A DNA stretch of 64,000 nt from Sporisorium sorghi (lineage: Eukaryota > Basidiomycota > Ustilaginomycetes > Ustilaginales > Ustilaginaceae). Location of the stretch: contig JALCCG010000087.1 in the NCBI GenBank assembly GCA_023212695.1, positions 1 to 64,000 of the forward strand. The letters are read 5' to 3'. The position numbers and the translations under genes are program-made. Within the stretch, counting starts at the first letter, position 1. Every line of letters starts with the position of its first letter. Shown one piece after another: positions 34,490 through 43,890 of the stretch. The notes beneath the pieces are model-generated. The model saw only the letters and a list, made by a program, of their open reading frames with translations, was not told the origin of the DNA and searched no databases.

Positions 34490-35742
34490 TAGGATAACCT
34501 CCCGGGTAACCGCTCCGCCGCCAGCGTTAAGAGCCTCAGGGCCACTTCCTCCTTGGACATTACGGGAAGCTGCAATACCAGCCCCTCTGCGTCAAAGATA
34601 TGAACGCTGTTGGTATCCGTGCCAAATCCCGCGCCCTCCTGCGTAACATCGTTGGCAACGATCAGATCGCAGTTTTTACGCTTCAGCTTCTCTTGGGCAA
34701 ACTGCTCCACACTATCCGTCTCTGCGGCAAACCCGATCAAGAATTGCGAGATTTTCCGGCGCCCCAGACTCTCCAGAATGTCCGTTGTTTTTACAAGCTC
34801 AAGCGTCATGGTCTCGCCGCGCTTCTTGATCTTGGACGCTGCAACTTCTGCCGGGCGATAATCAGCGACAGCTGCCGCCTTAACAACGATATCACTGTTC
34901 TCAAACACGCGAAGCACCGCTTCGTACATCTCCTGAGCTGATTCCACCTTTTCCGTGGAGATTCCCTCAGGCGGAGCTTCATCCGTGTGGGCGGCAATGA
35001 GGCGAACATCCGCTCCCAGCATTTGGGCAGCTTTAGCAATCGCAAACCCCATTTTCCCGGAAGAATCATTCGTGATATAACGGACCGGATCGATACGCTC
35101 TACCGTACCCCCAGCCGTGACAACCACTTTTTTACCTTGCAATGGGCCAAGAGACTCGCTTCCCGTGCTCATGCTCACCTCTTCCAGCTGAGATGCTTGA
35201 TCATTGAAAAACCGTTCAACCACGTCAACGATCGTATCCGGCTCTTCCATCCGTCCCTTTCCGACATATCCGCATGCCAGAAGACCTTCTCCGGGTTCAA
35301 TCATGGCCACTCCGCGGGAAACCAGCGTCTCCATATTCGCCATAACGGCCGGATGCGTGTACATATGCACATTCATCGCCGGTGAGATCATGACGGGTGC
35401 AGTGGTCGCAAGCAGCGTTGTGGTCAGCATGTCGTCTGCCAGGCCGTGCGCCATTTTACCAATAACATTCGCAGTTGCTGGAGCGATCAGCACCAGATCG
35501 GCCAAGTCGGCCAAGTGGATATGCGAGACTACCGACGGGTCCCTCTCATCAAAAGTATCGCTATAAACCGGGTTTTTGGTCAGAGTCTGCAGCGTTAATT
35601 CCGGAATGAACTGCTTCGCCGATTCCGTCATAATGACGTGCACATCCGCTCCCCTCTGGACAAGCCTGCTGCATAAAGTCGCTGCTTTATACGCGGCAAT
35701 GCCACCTGTAACGCCAAGTACGATGACTTTTCCGTTCAACAT
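34489..35742 (-). CDS. coaBC: Bifunctional phosphopantothenoylcysteine decarboxylase/phosphopantothenate-cysteine ligase
   Basis: 417 residues. The FMN-dependent CoaC half (about 1-190) has GVTGGIAAYKA, SPAMNVHMYTHP and ACGYVGKGRM with the catalytic cysteine; the CoaB half (about 200-400) has VTAGGTVERIDPVRYITNDSSGKMG and KKRGE. It makes phosphopantetheine from phosphopantothenate and cysteine for coenzyme A. It heads the coaBC-priA-def-fmt-rsmB unit; a terminator lies between it and rpoZ upstream. Confidence 0.96.
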   Translation of the reverse strand: MLNGKVIVLGVTGGIAAYKAATLCSRLVQRGADVHVIMTESAKQFIPELTLQTLTKNPVYSDTFDERDPSVVSHIHLADLADLVLIAPATANVIGKMAHGLADDMLTTTLLATTAPVMISPAMNVHMYTHPAVMANMETLVSRGVAMIEPGEGLLACGYVGKGRMEEPDTIVDVVERFFNDQASQLEEVSMSTGSESLGPLQGKKVVVTAGGTVERIDPVRYITNDSSGKMGFAIAKAAQMLGADVRLIAAHTDEAPPEGISTEKVESAQEMYEAVLRVFENSDIVVKAAAVADYRPAEVAASKIKKRGETMTLELVKTTDILESLGRRKISQFLIGFAAETDSVEQFAQEKLKRKNCDLIVANDVTQEGAGFGTDTNSVHIFDAEGLVLQLPVMSKEEVALRLLTLAAERLPGRLS

Positions 35743-35790
35743 GACAATCCCCCGCTTTCGATTGGTCTGAAAGTTACACTATCATATCTT

Positions 35791-35820
35791 GTCAAAAAAA
35801 TAACAACCTTTCGGTTGTCA
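35791..35820 (-). terminator. Terminator after rpoZ
   Basis: Stem TGACAACC / GGTTGTTA (strong ACAACC core, 35803-35808 with 35813-35818) and loop TTTC/GAAA, followed on the minus strand by seven Us. It ends the gmk-rpoZ unit before coaBC. Confidence 0.82.
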
Positions 35821-35866
35821 CATTTTTGCGCGCTAACGCTGTTGTATTCAAATGTCGGAAAAAGTC

Positions 35867-36067
35867 CTAGTCCTGGCCCTTCTCAATCTTCACGTAATCG
35901 CCGTAGATCTCTTCCAGAGCGACACCGACATACTTATGAGATTTCGGATGTTTCAACTCGCTAACTTCTCCTTCACGCAATTGGCGTGCACGGCGGGAAG
36001 CCGCAACCACAAGAGAATATTTACTGTCTACCTTATTCATCATTTCATCAATGGATGGATATAACAC
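35867..36067 (-). CDS. rpoZ: RNA polymerase omega subunit
   Basis: 66 residues, the short Firmicute omega: LYPSIDEMMNKVDSKYSLVVAASRRARQLREGE and SHKYVGVALEEIYGDYVKIE. It helps fold and assemble the beta-prime subunit. It follows gmk by about 60 bases, as in Bacillus. Confidence 0.95.
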   Translation of the reverse strand: MLYPSIDEMMNKVDSKYSLVVAASRRARQLREGEVSELKHPKSHKYVGVALEEIYGDYVKIEKGQD

Positions 36068-36129
36068 AGTCGAAGCACCTCTTCTTATTTTACTTGAAAG
36101 TTTATGCCGTCTATGAACAGACAGACAGC

Positions 36130-36702
36130 TTACTTTCTCACCTTACAATGTTCGGCTATAATGATAGATTCTATTCTCTTACAAGCGAGATTGATTTCAT
36201 CATTCACTACCGCATAATCATAATGCTGCAGCAGATTGATTTCGTCAACAGCTACGGACATACGATGGTCGATTGTAGCCTGACTCTCTGTTCCCCGGCC
36301 CTGGATTCGGTCTTTCAATTCATCCAGCGACGGCGGCATGAGAAACACAAAGATACCATCCGGAAACTTCTCCTTCACCTTCAGTGCACCCTGCACTTCG
36401 ATCTCCAGTATAATATCCTTACCAGTGGCTAATGTTTCTTCCACAAAATCACGCGGGGTCCCATAATAGTTCCCGACGTATTCCGCATATTCAAGCAGCT
36501 GATCATTGTCAATCATATCCATGAATTGCTCGCGACTTTTGAAAAAATAGTTCACACCATTTACCTCACCGAGCCGCGGCGACCGTGTCGTTGCCGACAC
36601 CGAATACACCAATTCCGGAACCCGGCTGCGAAGCGCCGTACAAACGGTTCCCTTTCCCACCCCGGAAGGACCGGACAATACAATCAATAATCCTTTAGAC
36701 AT
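36130..36702 (-). CDS. gmk: Guanylate kinase
   Basis: 190 residues, P-loop [13 protein letters not shown], the GMP-binding Y-segment [19 protein letters not shown] and [16 protein letters not shown]. It converts GMP to GDP. Start ATG at 36702 after GGGGAG; an 11-codon upstream extension overlaps remA and has no ribosome site. It follows remA by 13 bases. Confidence 0.97.
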   Translation of the reverse strand: MSKGLLIVLSGPSGVGKGTVCTALRSRVPELVYSVSATTRSPRLGEVNGVNYFFKSREQFMDMIDNDQLLEYAEYVGNYYGTPRDFVEETLATGKDIILEIEVQGALKVKEKFPDGIFVFLMPPSLDELKDRIQGRGTESQATIDHRMSVAVDEINLLQHYDYAVVNDEINLACKRIESIIIAEHCKVRK

Positions 36703-36715
36703 AGTACTCCCCATC

Positions 36716-36976
36716 TTATTCGTCGTTGTCGTCATCTTTGCTGGACAGACGGTGAGCCACCGTTTCAGGCTGCACAGCCGATAAAATCACATGGTCGCTA
36801 TCGGTAATGATAACAGCCCGTGTCCTTCGACCATATGTAGCATCGATCAGCATATGACGGTCCCGTGCTTCTTGAATAATCCTCTTGATCGGAGCCGATT
36901 CAGGACTCACGATTGAGATGATTCGATTGGCCGATACGATGTTTCCGAAGCCAATATTAATAAGTTTGATTGCCAT
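36716..36976 (-). CDS. remA: Extracellular matrix regulator RemA (DUF370)
   Basis: 86 residues: [31 protein letters not shown] and [27 protein letters not shown] are the DUF370/RemA core. In Bacillus it is a DNA-binding activator of biofilm matrix operons that forms ring oligomers with an Arg-rich groove; arginines in GRRTRA fit that role. ATG at 36976, eleven bases after GGGGGAG. It sits between yicC and gmk as in Bacillus. Confidence 0.94.
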   Translation of the reverse strand: MAIKLINIGFGNIVSANRIISIVSPESAPIKRIIQEARDRHMLIDATYGRRTRAVIITDSDHVILSAVQPETVAHRLSSKDDDNDE

Positions 36977-37029
36977 AGTGCGGTTGCTCCCCCTATACAT
37001 TTGACTCTTATTTGCCGATGAAGCTGCGG

Positions 37030-37917
37030 TTATTCCACATTGGCGGCTTGCTCACGAATCTTCTCCAGTTCCGCTTTCATTTCGACAACACGGTTTACCA
37101 GAGTCAGATGATTGGCCTTCGATCCAATCGTATTGACTTCTCTGTTCATTTCCTGAATCAGAAAATCCAATTTACGGCCTACAGGATTTTTCTGATGAAG
37201 CAGCTCCCTGCACTGTTCCAAGTGACTGTGAAGACGAATCAGCTCCTCGTCCACATTGGAACGTTCGGCAAACAGAGCGACTTCCATTCCGAATATATGT
37301 TCATCAACAGCAAGCGCCCCCTCAGCAAGCGACTCGATGCGCTGCCGCAGACGCTTCCGGTATTCTTCCGGCACGTCTGGAGCGAGCTCGGTCATCTCGC
37401 GGTGGAGCAGCTGCAGGCGGTCAAGTCTCTGTTCGATGTCCCTCACCAAAAAAGACCCTTCCCTGCCGCGCATTTGCATCAGACCGTCCAACGCTTGCTC
37501 AAGACCTTGAAGAAGCGCATCATTCCATAACTTCTGCTGCGCTTCATCCATGGGAAGTCCGCTCGGACTAACAAGAACATCTGGCAGCGACATAATATCC
37601 CGCACCGCCAGATCTCCCTTAATTCCGTATGACTTCAAATCCTCGGCAGCCTGCAAATATGCCTTAACCATAGCGTGGTTCAGCACAGCACCCTGGGACT
37701 CGCCGTTGTTTTCCTTGTTAATATAAACATCAATCCGTCCGCGACCGATTCGGCTCTGTACCGCCCTTCGAAGCGAATCCTCGAAGCATGCCCATTCACG
37801 AGGCATTCGAAAGACGATCTCACAATACCTGTGATTGACAGACTTCAATTCGAAAGAGATATTGTAACCTTGAAAATCGACAACGGATTGCCCATATCCG
37901 GTCATGCTCAATGACAT
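37030..37917 (-). CDS. YicC/YloC-family endoribonuclease
   Basis: 295 residues. [31 protein letters not shown] at the start and [32 protein letters not shown] at the end are the two conserved ends of the family; a long coiled, charged middle separates them. YicC in Escherichia coli is an RNase acting on some small RNAs, and the Bacillus homologue is YloC. ATG at 37917 has GGATGTGA before it; an upstream ATG five codons earlier also fits. It is the first gene of the yicC-remA-gmk-rpoZ unit. Confidence 0.9.
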   Translation of the reverse strand: MSLSMTGYGQSVVDFQGYNISFELKSVNHRYCEIVFRMPREWACFEDSLRRAVQSRIGRGRIDVYINKENNGESQGAVLNHAMVKAYLQAAEDLKSYGIKGDLAVRDIMSLPDVLVSPSGLPMDEAQQKLWNDALLQGLEQALDGLMQMRGREGSFLVRDIEQRLDRLQLLHREMTELAPDVPEEYRKRLRQRIESLAEGALAVDEHIFGMEVALFAERSNVDEELIRLHSHLEQCRELLHQKNPVGRKLDFLIQEMNREVNTIGSKANHLTLVNRVVEMKAELEKIREQAANVE

Positions 37918-37955
37918 CGGAATCACATCCATTACACTATTGTAATTGATAATTA

Positions 37956-39827
37956 TTAATGAAACAAGGGGGTCAATCGGCGGCCCGATTTCTCCCAGAC
38001 ATACTCCATTAATTGCACACTCATTTCATAGAACATAAACGGAGTCATCAAGTAGATGCCGTTAAAAAGCTCTGTTGCCACGTCCAGCAGCTCCTTGCCG
38101 ATCTTGACGCCCATGGCCCGTCCCGCTTCACCTTCAAGCCCGGCCATGCGCATCCGAACTTCGTCCGAAAGCTGAATGCCCGGCACCTCATTGTGCAGGT
38201 ACTCCGCATTCCGTCCGCTTGCCAGCGGCATGATGCCGATAAAGATTGGAATCTCCAAATGAGCTGTCGCTTCTCTAAGTCTAACCATCAGCTCGGGGTC
38301 GTACACAGGCTGCGTCATCACATAATCCGCACCGGAGGCAATCTTCTTCTCCAGGCGTGCAACCGCCTTGTCGAGATGCCGGACATTGGGATTAAATGCG
38401 GCCCCGACAACAAACTTGGCTTTTTGCTTGAGCGGCTTGCCCGAGAAGGCAATGCCATCATTCAGTTGTTTGATCATTCGTATGATTTCAAATGAGGTCA
38501 TGTCATAAACCGAGCTGGAATCCGGCAAGTCTCCGAATCGCGCCGGATCCCCTGTCACGGCCAGCACGTGATCGATGCCAAGAGCATCGAAGCCCATCAT
38601 ATGCGACTGCGTTCCGATAAGATTGCGGTCACGGCAAGCGATATGAATCAAGGGCCGCAGACCTGTGCGCGCCTGTACCAGATGACCGAGCGCCATGTTG
38701 CTCATACGCGTTACGGCCAGCGAATTGTCAGCCAGGGTCAAGGCGTCGGCACCGGCTTTTTTCAAAGCTTCCGCACCTTTCATGAACTTCGTGATATCCA
38801 GATCCCTTGGAGGGTCCAGCTCTACGATAACCGTGTGACGCTCCTTCACGATATCTACGATTGTTGGTTCCCCGCTGCGCTCATAAAACTGCTCTTGAGC
38901 CGACTCATGGATCACGATGCGGTTGACCTCAGCCTCTTCAACGACTGGCAGCGGTGAAGGCACGTACCCGGATAAGGCCAAGGAGATTTCTGAAATATGC
39001 TCCGGTGTGGTTCCGCAGCAGCCGCCGATAATTCTGGCACCCCGATCCGCAAACTCCAGGGCCGTCTTGCCGAAATACTCCGGACTCGCGCCATAACGGT
39101 ATTCTCCGTCCACGTAATCGGCGATCCCCGCATTAGGGTAGACCGATGCCGGAAGATTCATAACGCCGTTCAAGGTTTCCAGCGCGCGCATAATGCCGTT
39201 AGGACCGGTCCGGCAGTTGAAGCCGATGATGTCCGCGCCTTCCTGGCTCAGGATGCGGTAAGCATCCGGCATCGTGAAGCCGTCCAGCGTACGGGCTATA
39301 TCCTCGACCGCAAACTGGCAGATTACCGGAATATCACTCAGCATTCGCGCCTGCGCCAACGCCAGCTGCATTTCGTCCACGTCATAGAACGTCTCCAGCA
39401 GGATGCCGTCAACGCCTTCCGATATCAGAACCTTCAGCTGCTCTTCGAAGTAACGCTTCAGCTCGCTGGTAGAAATGTTGTTTCTTTTGCCTGCCCGAAT
39501 GGAGCCCACAGCCCCCACTACGTATCCGTGATTACCGGCAGCTTCACGGGCGATTCTTACACCTGCACGGTTAATCTCTTCTACCCTCGTCTCCAAACCG
39601 TATTTGGACAGTTTGTCGTAGTTGGCAGAGAACGTGTTCGTCTCGATCACCTGAGCACCAGCTTCAACATACTGGCGATGAACGTTCCCGATGACCTCCG
39701 GGGAGGTTAAATTCAGTTCTTCATATGATATGCCTACAGGAAATCCCTTTTGATATAAATAAGTACCCATCGCGCCGTCACCGACCAGTACCTGATTCTC
39801 CCATGCCTGCCGAAGATCCGGTTTCAT
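37956..39827 (-). CDS. yitJ: Bifunctional homocysteine S-methyltransferase / methylenetetrahydrofolate reductase
   Basis: 623 residues. The N-terminal homocysteine methyltransferase half (about 1-290) has DGAMGTYLYQKG, NTFSAN and the zinc cysteines in FNCRTGPNG and GGCCGTTPEH. The C-terminal TIM barrel (about 320-620) is MTHFR: VELDPPRDLDITK, ADNSLAVTRMSN, TGDPARFGD and MTQPVYDPE. Bacillus YitJ makes and uses methyl-THF for methionine. In Bacillus it sits elsewhere under a SAM riboswitch; here it follows dapF and no S-box is evident. ATG at 39827 is chosen after GTGGAGG, rather than an ATG 11 codons earlier. Confidence 0.93.
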   Translation of the reverse strand: MKPDLRQAWENQVLVGDGAMGTYLYQKGFPVGISYEELNLTSPEVIGNVHRQYVEAGAQVIETNTFSANYDKLSKYGLETRVEEINRAGVRIAREAAGNHGYVVGAVGSIRAGKRNNISTSELKRYFEEQLKVLISEGVDGILLETFYDVDEMQLALAQARMLSDIPVICQFAVEDIARTLDGFTMPDAYRILSQEGADIIGFNCRTGPNGIMRALETLNGVMNLPASVYPNAGIADYVDGEYRYGASPEYFGKTALEFADRGARIIGGCCGTTPEHISEISLALSGYVPSPLPVVEEAEVNRIVIHESAQEQFYERSGEPTIVDIVKERHTVIVELDPPRDLDITKFMKGAEALKKAGADALTLADNSLAVTRMSNMALGHLVQARTGLRPLIHIACRDRNLIGTQSHMMGFDALGIDHVLAVTGDPARFGDLPDSSSVYDMTSFEIIRMIKQLNDGIAFSGKPLKQKAKFVVGAAFNPNVRHLDKAVARLEKKIASGADYVMTQPVYDPELMVRLREATAHLEIPIFIGIMPLASGRNAEYLHNEVPGIQLSDEVRMRMAGLEGEAGRAMGVKIGKELLDVATELFNGIYLMTPFMFYEMSVQLMEYVWEKSGRRLTPLFH

Positions 39828-39897
39828 CGCGTTTTCCCTCCACCTGACATTTATTTTCAACTAATGTATCATAAAACTCTCATAAAGATAAAGAGTC

Positions 39898-39924
39898 AAA
39901 AGGGAGACCTTCCAAAGGCCTCCC
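39898..39924 (-). terminator. Terminator after dapF
   Basis: Stem GGGAGGCCTT / AAGGTCTCCC (one U-G wobble) around TGG, followed on the minus strand by TTTTGACTC. It separates dapF from yitJ, and the stretch 39828-39897 should hold the yitJ promoter. Confidence 0.8.
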
Positions 39925-40007
39925 TACCGTGTCCACCCCTACAGGACAAACTTTATAAAATGCTAGTTTTTATCTCGCAATCGTGCCTAATCGCCAACAG
40001 CTGTGCC

Positions 40008-40844
40008 TTAAATGGCTAACGTTCCTTTATACACGAGCTCGGCTGGGCCTGTCATATAGACATGGTTGTCGTTCTCATCCCACTCGATAAACAAGTCTCC
40101 GCCTTTCAGGGATATCGTTGCGCTGCGGTCTGTTGATCCATTCAGCACAGACGATACCAGCGTCGCACATGCGCCCGTTCCGCAAGCCAGGGTCGGACCT
40201 GCGCCGCGCTCCCATACCCGCATATCCACTTGATCCCGTGAATTCACGGTCGCAAACTCCACGTTAATCTTTCTCGGGAACAGCGGATGCACCTCCAGCT
40301 TAGGTCCCCATGTACCCAGATCAAAGTTAACAGCATCGTCAACATAAATCACGCAATGCGGATTACCCATGGATACTGCAGTGAAACGGAACTCCCGGCC
40401 GTCCACCTCAACGGGATGATCCACAACCGGGTTGAGATCAATGGTTGTTGGCACACTCAGTCCATTCAGTACAGGCTCGCCCATGTCTACCCGCACACTG
40501 CTCACTTGACCATCCTGCACCGTAAGGCGAACCTGCTGCACTCCGGCACCGATGGTTTCTATCGTTATCTCCTCACGGTTGATATGCCCGTGATCATATA
40601 CATACTTCGCGACACAGCGAATGGCGTTGCCGCACTGCTCGGCTTCGGAGCCGTCCGAGTTCATAATTCGCATCATGAAGTCCGCCTTCCGGGAAGGCAA
40701 GATATATACAAGTCCGTCAGCACCGATACCGAAGAAGCGATGGCACAGCTTCACAGCCCGTTCGGACGCATCATTAGGAAGTTCTTGTTCACCGTATACA
40801 ACAACGAAGTCGTTGCCAAGTCCGTGCATTTTCGTAAATTCCAT
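40008..40844 (-). CDS. dapF: Diaminopimelate epimerase
   Basis: 278 residues. The catalytic cysteine pair is present in EQCGNAIRCVAKYV and LACGTGACATLV; MHGLGNDFVV opens the protein and AVSMGNPHCVIYV is the substrate region. It makes meso-diaminopimelate for lysine and peptidoglycan. ATG at 40844 follows GAGGAG with wide spacing. The neighbour downstream on the minus strand, past a hairpin terminator, is yitJ; the upstream neighbour is yloB. Confidence 0.96.
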   Translation of the reverse strand: MEFTKMHGLGNDFVVVYGEQELPNDASERAVKLCHRFFGIGADGLVYILPSRKADFMMRIMNSDGSEAEQCGNAIRCVAKYVYDHGHINREEITIETIGAGVQQVRLTVQDGQVSSVRVDMGEPVLNGLSVPTTIDLNPVVDHPVEVDGREFRFTAVSMGNPHCVIYVDDAVNFDLGTWGPKLEVHPLFPRKINVEFATVNSRDQVDMRVWERGAGPTLACGTGACATLVSSVLNGSTDRSATISLKGGDLFIEWDENDNHVYMTGPAELVYKGTLAI

Positions 40845-40920
40845 AGTAAAAACCCATCTCCTCTGCAATTGCTACGCTTGTGCATAGTTTATCGCAGAAG
40901 GGATGGGCCATCCATTCATT

Positions 40921-43710
40921 TTACGCCGAAATATTTGCACTCTTCGTCATCATGCTGCGGCGGTTGCGATTCCGTCTGCCTCCCCACACGCTTCCCGCCC
41001 CCATCAGGAACGTAGGGATCCCGGCAGCCACGAGCGTAAGCGCCCATTCCTTCAGACCGAGCGGAACCGTTTTGAAGATCGGCTGAAGCGCCTCGATGTA
41101 CATCACGCCAAGCATCAGTAAGATCGAGGACAGCACGGCCAGCACCAGGGCTTTGTTCTGGAGCGGATTGCGGTGGAAAATCGACCGCGAGCTGCGGCAG
41201 TCAAACACATGGATCAGCTGTGCCATGACGAGTGTAGCAAAGGCAACGGACTGCGCTTTGGCCAGCTGGGCGGGATCGTTTGGCGCAATGCGCAGCGTGA
41301 CCCAGAAGGCGCCGAGTGTACACAGGCCGATCAATATACCGCGGCTGATGATTTTCCAGCCAAGACGTCTTGCAAAAATATTTTCCTTGGCTCCCCGCGG
41401 TTTGTGCTCCATCAGATCCTTCTCCGGCTGATCCACGCCAAGCGCCATTGCCGGGAGGCCGTCGGTGACCAGGTTCACCCACAAGATCTGGATCGGAACA
41501 AGCGGAAGCGGCAAGCCCAGCATCATGGCAAAAAACATCGTCAGAATTTCACCAACATTGGAAGCAAGCAAATAACGGATGAATTTACGGATGTTCTCAT
41601 AGATGCTACGCCCCTCCTCGATCGCCGAAACAATCGTGGAGAAATTGTCGTCGCTGAGCACCAGTGACGAAGCTTCTTTGGTTACATCTGTTCCGGTAAT
41701 CCCCATTGCAATCCCGATATCCGCTGCCTTGATCGCCGGTGCATCATTCACGCCGTCTCCCGTCATGGCAACTACATGCCCTTTGCGCTGAAGCGACTTG
41801 ACGATACGGAGTTTATGTTCCGGCGATACACGGGCATAAACAAAGGTCTGATCCACCTTCGCATCCAGCTCCTTGTCATCCAGCCGTGCCAGCTCTTGAC
41901 CCGACATCGACAGACCGTTCCTTGGAAGGATGCCAAGCTGGGCGGCGATTGCTTCTGCCGTTGTCCGGTGATCGCCCGTTATCATTACGGTCTTGATGCC
42001 TGCACGGCGGCAAGTCGCAATCGCATCTCGCACTTCGCGGCGCGGCGGGTCAATCATCCCTGCCAGTCCAACAAAAATAAGCTGACTCTCCGCCTCTTTC
42101 TCCGTTTCGGGCTTATCGTAAGAGCGCAGATCCCGATACGCCAGGCCAAGCACGCGCAGTGCATCGGAAGCCATGCCTTCATTGGCTGCAAGCACCTTCT
42201 GACGGAGCGTCCCCGTGAGCGGGACGATATTGCCGTCCCACATTATATAGGTACAGGCATCAAGCAGGACATCCGGGGCGCCCTTCGTACACAACAAGCG
42301 TCCGCCCTGATGGCTGACGATGACAGACATCAGCTTCCGTTCCGAATCAAACGGGAACTCTTTATCTCTTTGATAGACAGAGTTCAGGCTGCTCCGGTTT
42401 AATCCCATTTTGGACGATAGCGTCAGCAGCGCTCCCTCTGTCGGGTCCCCTTTTAGTTCCCAGGCAGCGGCTGCCGGTTCTTCCTTGCTCTTCCGCTTGT
42501 TCCGCATTTCTTCCTGCACGTTCTCATAAATCTCGGCATTGTTGCACAGCCCGCTAATTTGCAGCAGCCTGCGCAATCCCTGATCCGATCTCAGTTCAAC
42601 AGGCTTGCCTCGGTGGAGGATCTGGCCCGTCGGGTCATAACCTTGTCCAGTTACTTCCAATGATCGGCCTCCCAGCCAGACTTGGGTCACCGTCATTTTG
42701 TTCTGGGTAAGCGTTCCGGTTTTATCTGAGCAGATCACGGACGCGCAGCCAAGCGTCTCCACGGATGGCAGCTTGCGCACAATCGCTTTGCGTTTAATCA
42801 TCCGCTGCACGCCCAGTGCGAGGGCAATGGTTACGATCGCCGGCAGACCTTCAGGTATAGCGGCAACCGCGAGGCTGACACCTGCGAGGAACATGCCCGC
42901 AGCAGGCTGTCCATGCAGAATGCCTGCAAGAACGACCAGAATCGTCAGGCCTAACGACACGCCGATCAAAATTTTGCCAAGCTGCTCCAGGCGATGCTGT
43001 AGTGGAGTCTCCTGGGATTCCGTATTCTGGATCAGATCGGCGATTTTGCCCATCTCCGTGTCCATTCCTGTGCGAATGACAACGCCCTTGCCTGTGCCTC
43101 GGGCCACCATCGTGCCCATAAATCCGATGTTCTTGCGGTCACCCAGCGGAACATCCGCATCGCTTATCGGCTCGGCATGTTTGTTAACCGGCAGGGATTC
43201 TCCGGTTAATGCCGATTCCTCGACGCTGCAGCTGCTGATTTCGAGCCAGCGAACATCGGCCGGAATCCGGTCGCCGCTCTCGACCAGTACCACATCGCCC
43301 GGCACGAGCTCTTTTGCCGCAAGCTGAACCACTTTCCCGTCCCGAATCACCCTGGACGTAGGTGCGGACAGCTGCTTTAATGCCCGGAGCGAGCGCTCTG
43401 CTCTAAACTCCTGAACGAAGCCAAGAATCCCGTTGATCAGAATGATGGCTACAATCGTTACAGCATCCAGATACTCGCCCAGCAGGCCGGACACCAGGGT
43501 GGCTCCAAGGAGCACCAACACCATGAAATCCTTAAATTGATTCAAGAACAGAACAAATGGAGAAATTTTAACGCCCTCGGAGAGCTCGTTATAGCCGCTT
43601 TTTTTCCGTCTCTCCCCTGCCTCCTCTTCCGTGAGGCCCTGCTGCGGACGCACTTGCAGCACCTGCTGCAATTCTTCCACATCCATCTGGTGCCATTGCT
43701 TTTGTTCCAT
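40921..43710 (-). CDS. yloB: Calcium-translocating P-type ATPase (SERCA/PMCA type)
   Basis: 929 residues, ten membrane helices. Actuator TGES at 169-172, phosphorylation site SDKTGT with Asp329, TM4 ion site PEGLPAIV (286-293), and the P-domain hinge [24 protein letters not shown]6 has [17 protein letters not shown] with the Asn/Asp/Asp-type ligands of calcium pumps. YloB is the calcium pump of Bacillus spores. The C-terminal basic tail is short. It diverges from rqcH across 180 bases. Confidence 0.95.
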   Translation of the reverse strand: MEQKQWHQMDVEELQQVLQVRPQQGLTEEEAGERRKKSGYNELSEGVKISPFVLFLNQFKDFMVLVLLGATLVSGLLGEYLDAVTIVAIILINGILGFVQEFRAERSLRALKQLSAPTSRVIRDGKVVQLAAKELVPGDVVLVESGDRIPADVRWLEISSCSVEESALTGESLPVNKHAEPISDADVPLGDRKNIGFMGTMVARGTGKGVVIRTGMDTEMGKIADLIQNTESQETPLQHRLEQLGKILIGVSLGLTILVVLAGILHGQPAAGMFLAGVSLAVAAIPEGLPAIVTIALALGVQRMIKRKAIVRKLPSVETLGCASVICSDKTGTLTQNKMTVTQVWLGGRSLEVTGQGYDPTGQILHRGKPVELRSDQGLRRLLQISGLCNNAEIYENVQEEMRNKRKSKEEPAAAAWELKGDPTEGALLTLSSKMGLNRSSLNSVYQRDKEFPFDSERKLMSVIVSHQGGRLLCTKGAPDVLLDACTYIMWDGNIVPLTGTLRQKVLAANEGMASDALRVLGLAYRDLRSYDKPETEKEAESQLIFVGLAGMIDPPRREVRDAIATCRRAGIKTVMITGDHRTTAEAIAAQLGILPRNGLSMSGQELARLDDKELDAKVDQTFVYARVSPEHKLRIVKSLQRKGHVVAMTGDGVNDAPAIKAADIGIAMGITGTDVTKEASSLVLSDDNFSTIVSAIEEGRSIYENIRKFIRYLLASNVGEILTMFFAMMLGLPLPLVPIQILWVNLVTDGLPAMALGVDQPEKDLMEHKPRGAKENIFARRLGWKIISRGILIGLCTLGAFWVTLRIAPNDPAQLAKAQSVAFATLVMAQLIHVFDCRSSRSIFHRNPLQNKALVLAVLSSILLMLGVMYIEALQPIFKTVPLGLKEWALTLVAAGIPTFLMGAGSVWGGRRNRNRRSMMTKSANISA

Positions 43711-43890
43711 GCTTCCATTCCCTCCCGGTTGTTTTGCAAGTTCCGGCGGATGACAGCTTTTCCACCCTTTCTACGTAAATGTATTCGGACAGGTCCTGAA
43801 TTATCACAGAAGGGGCCTTAAGTTTTTGAGGGAAATATGGCATCATAGAGAAGTACGATTAGGAAGGGTAACAGACAGATAGGAGAATGA
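43711..43890. promoter_or_regulatory. Divergent intergenic region yloB/rqcH
   Basis: 180 bases carrying both promoters. AGGAG at 43881-43885 is the rqcH ribosome site. I could not place sigma-A boxes confidently. No small ORF or palindrome stood out. Confidence 0.4.

Noticed and set aside
39828..40007. SAM riboswitch before yitJ
   Set aside because: No S-box core sequence; the hairpin present is the dapF terminator.
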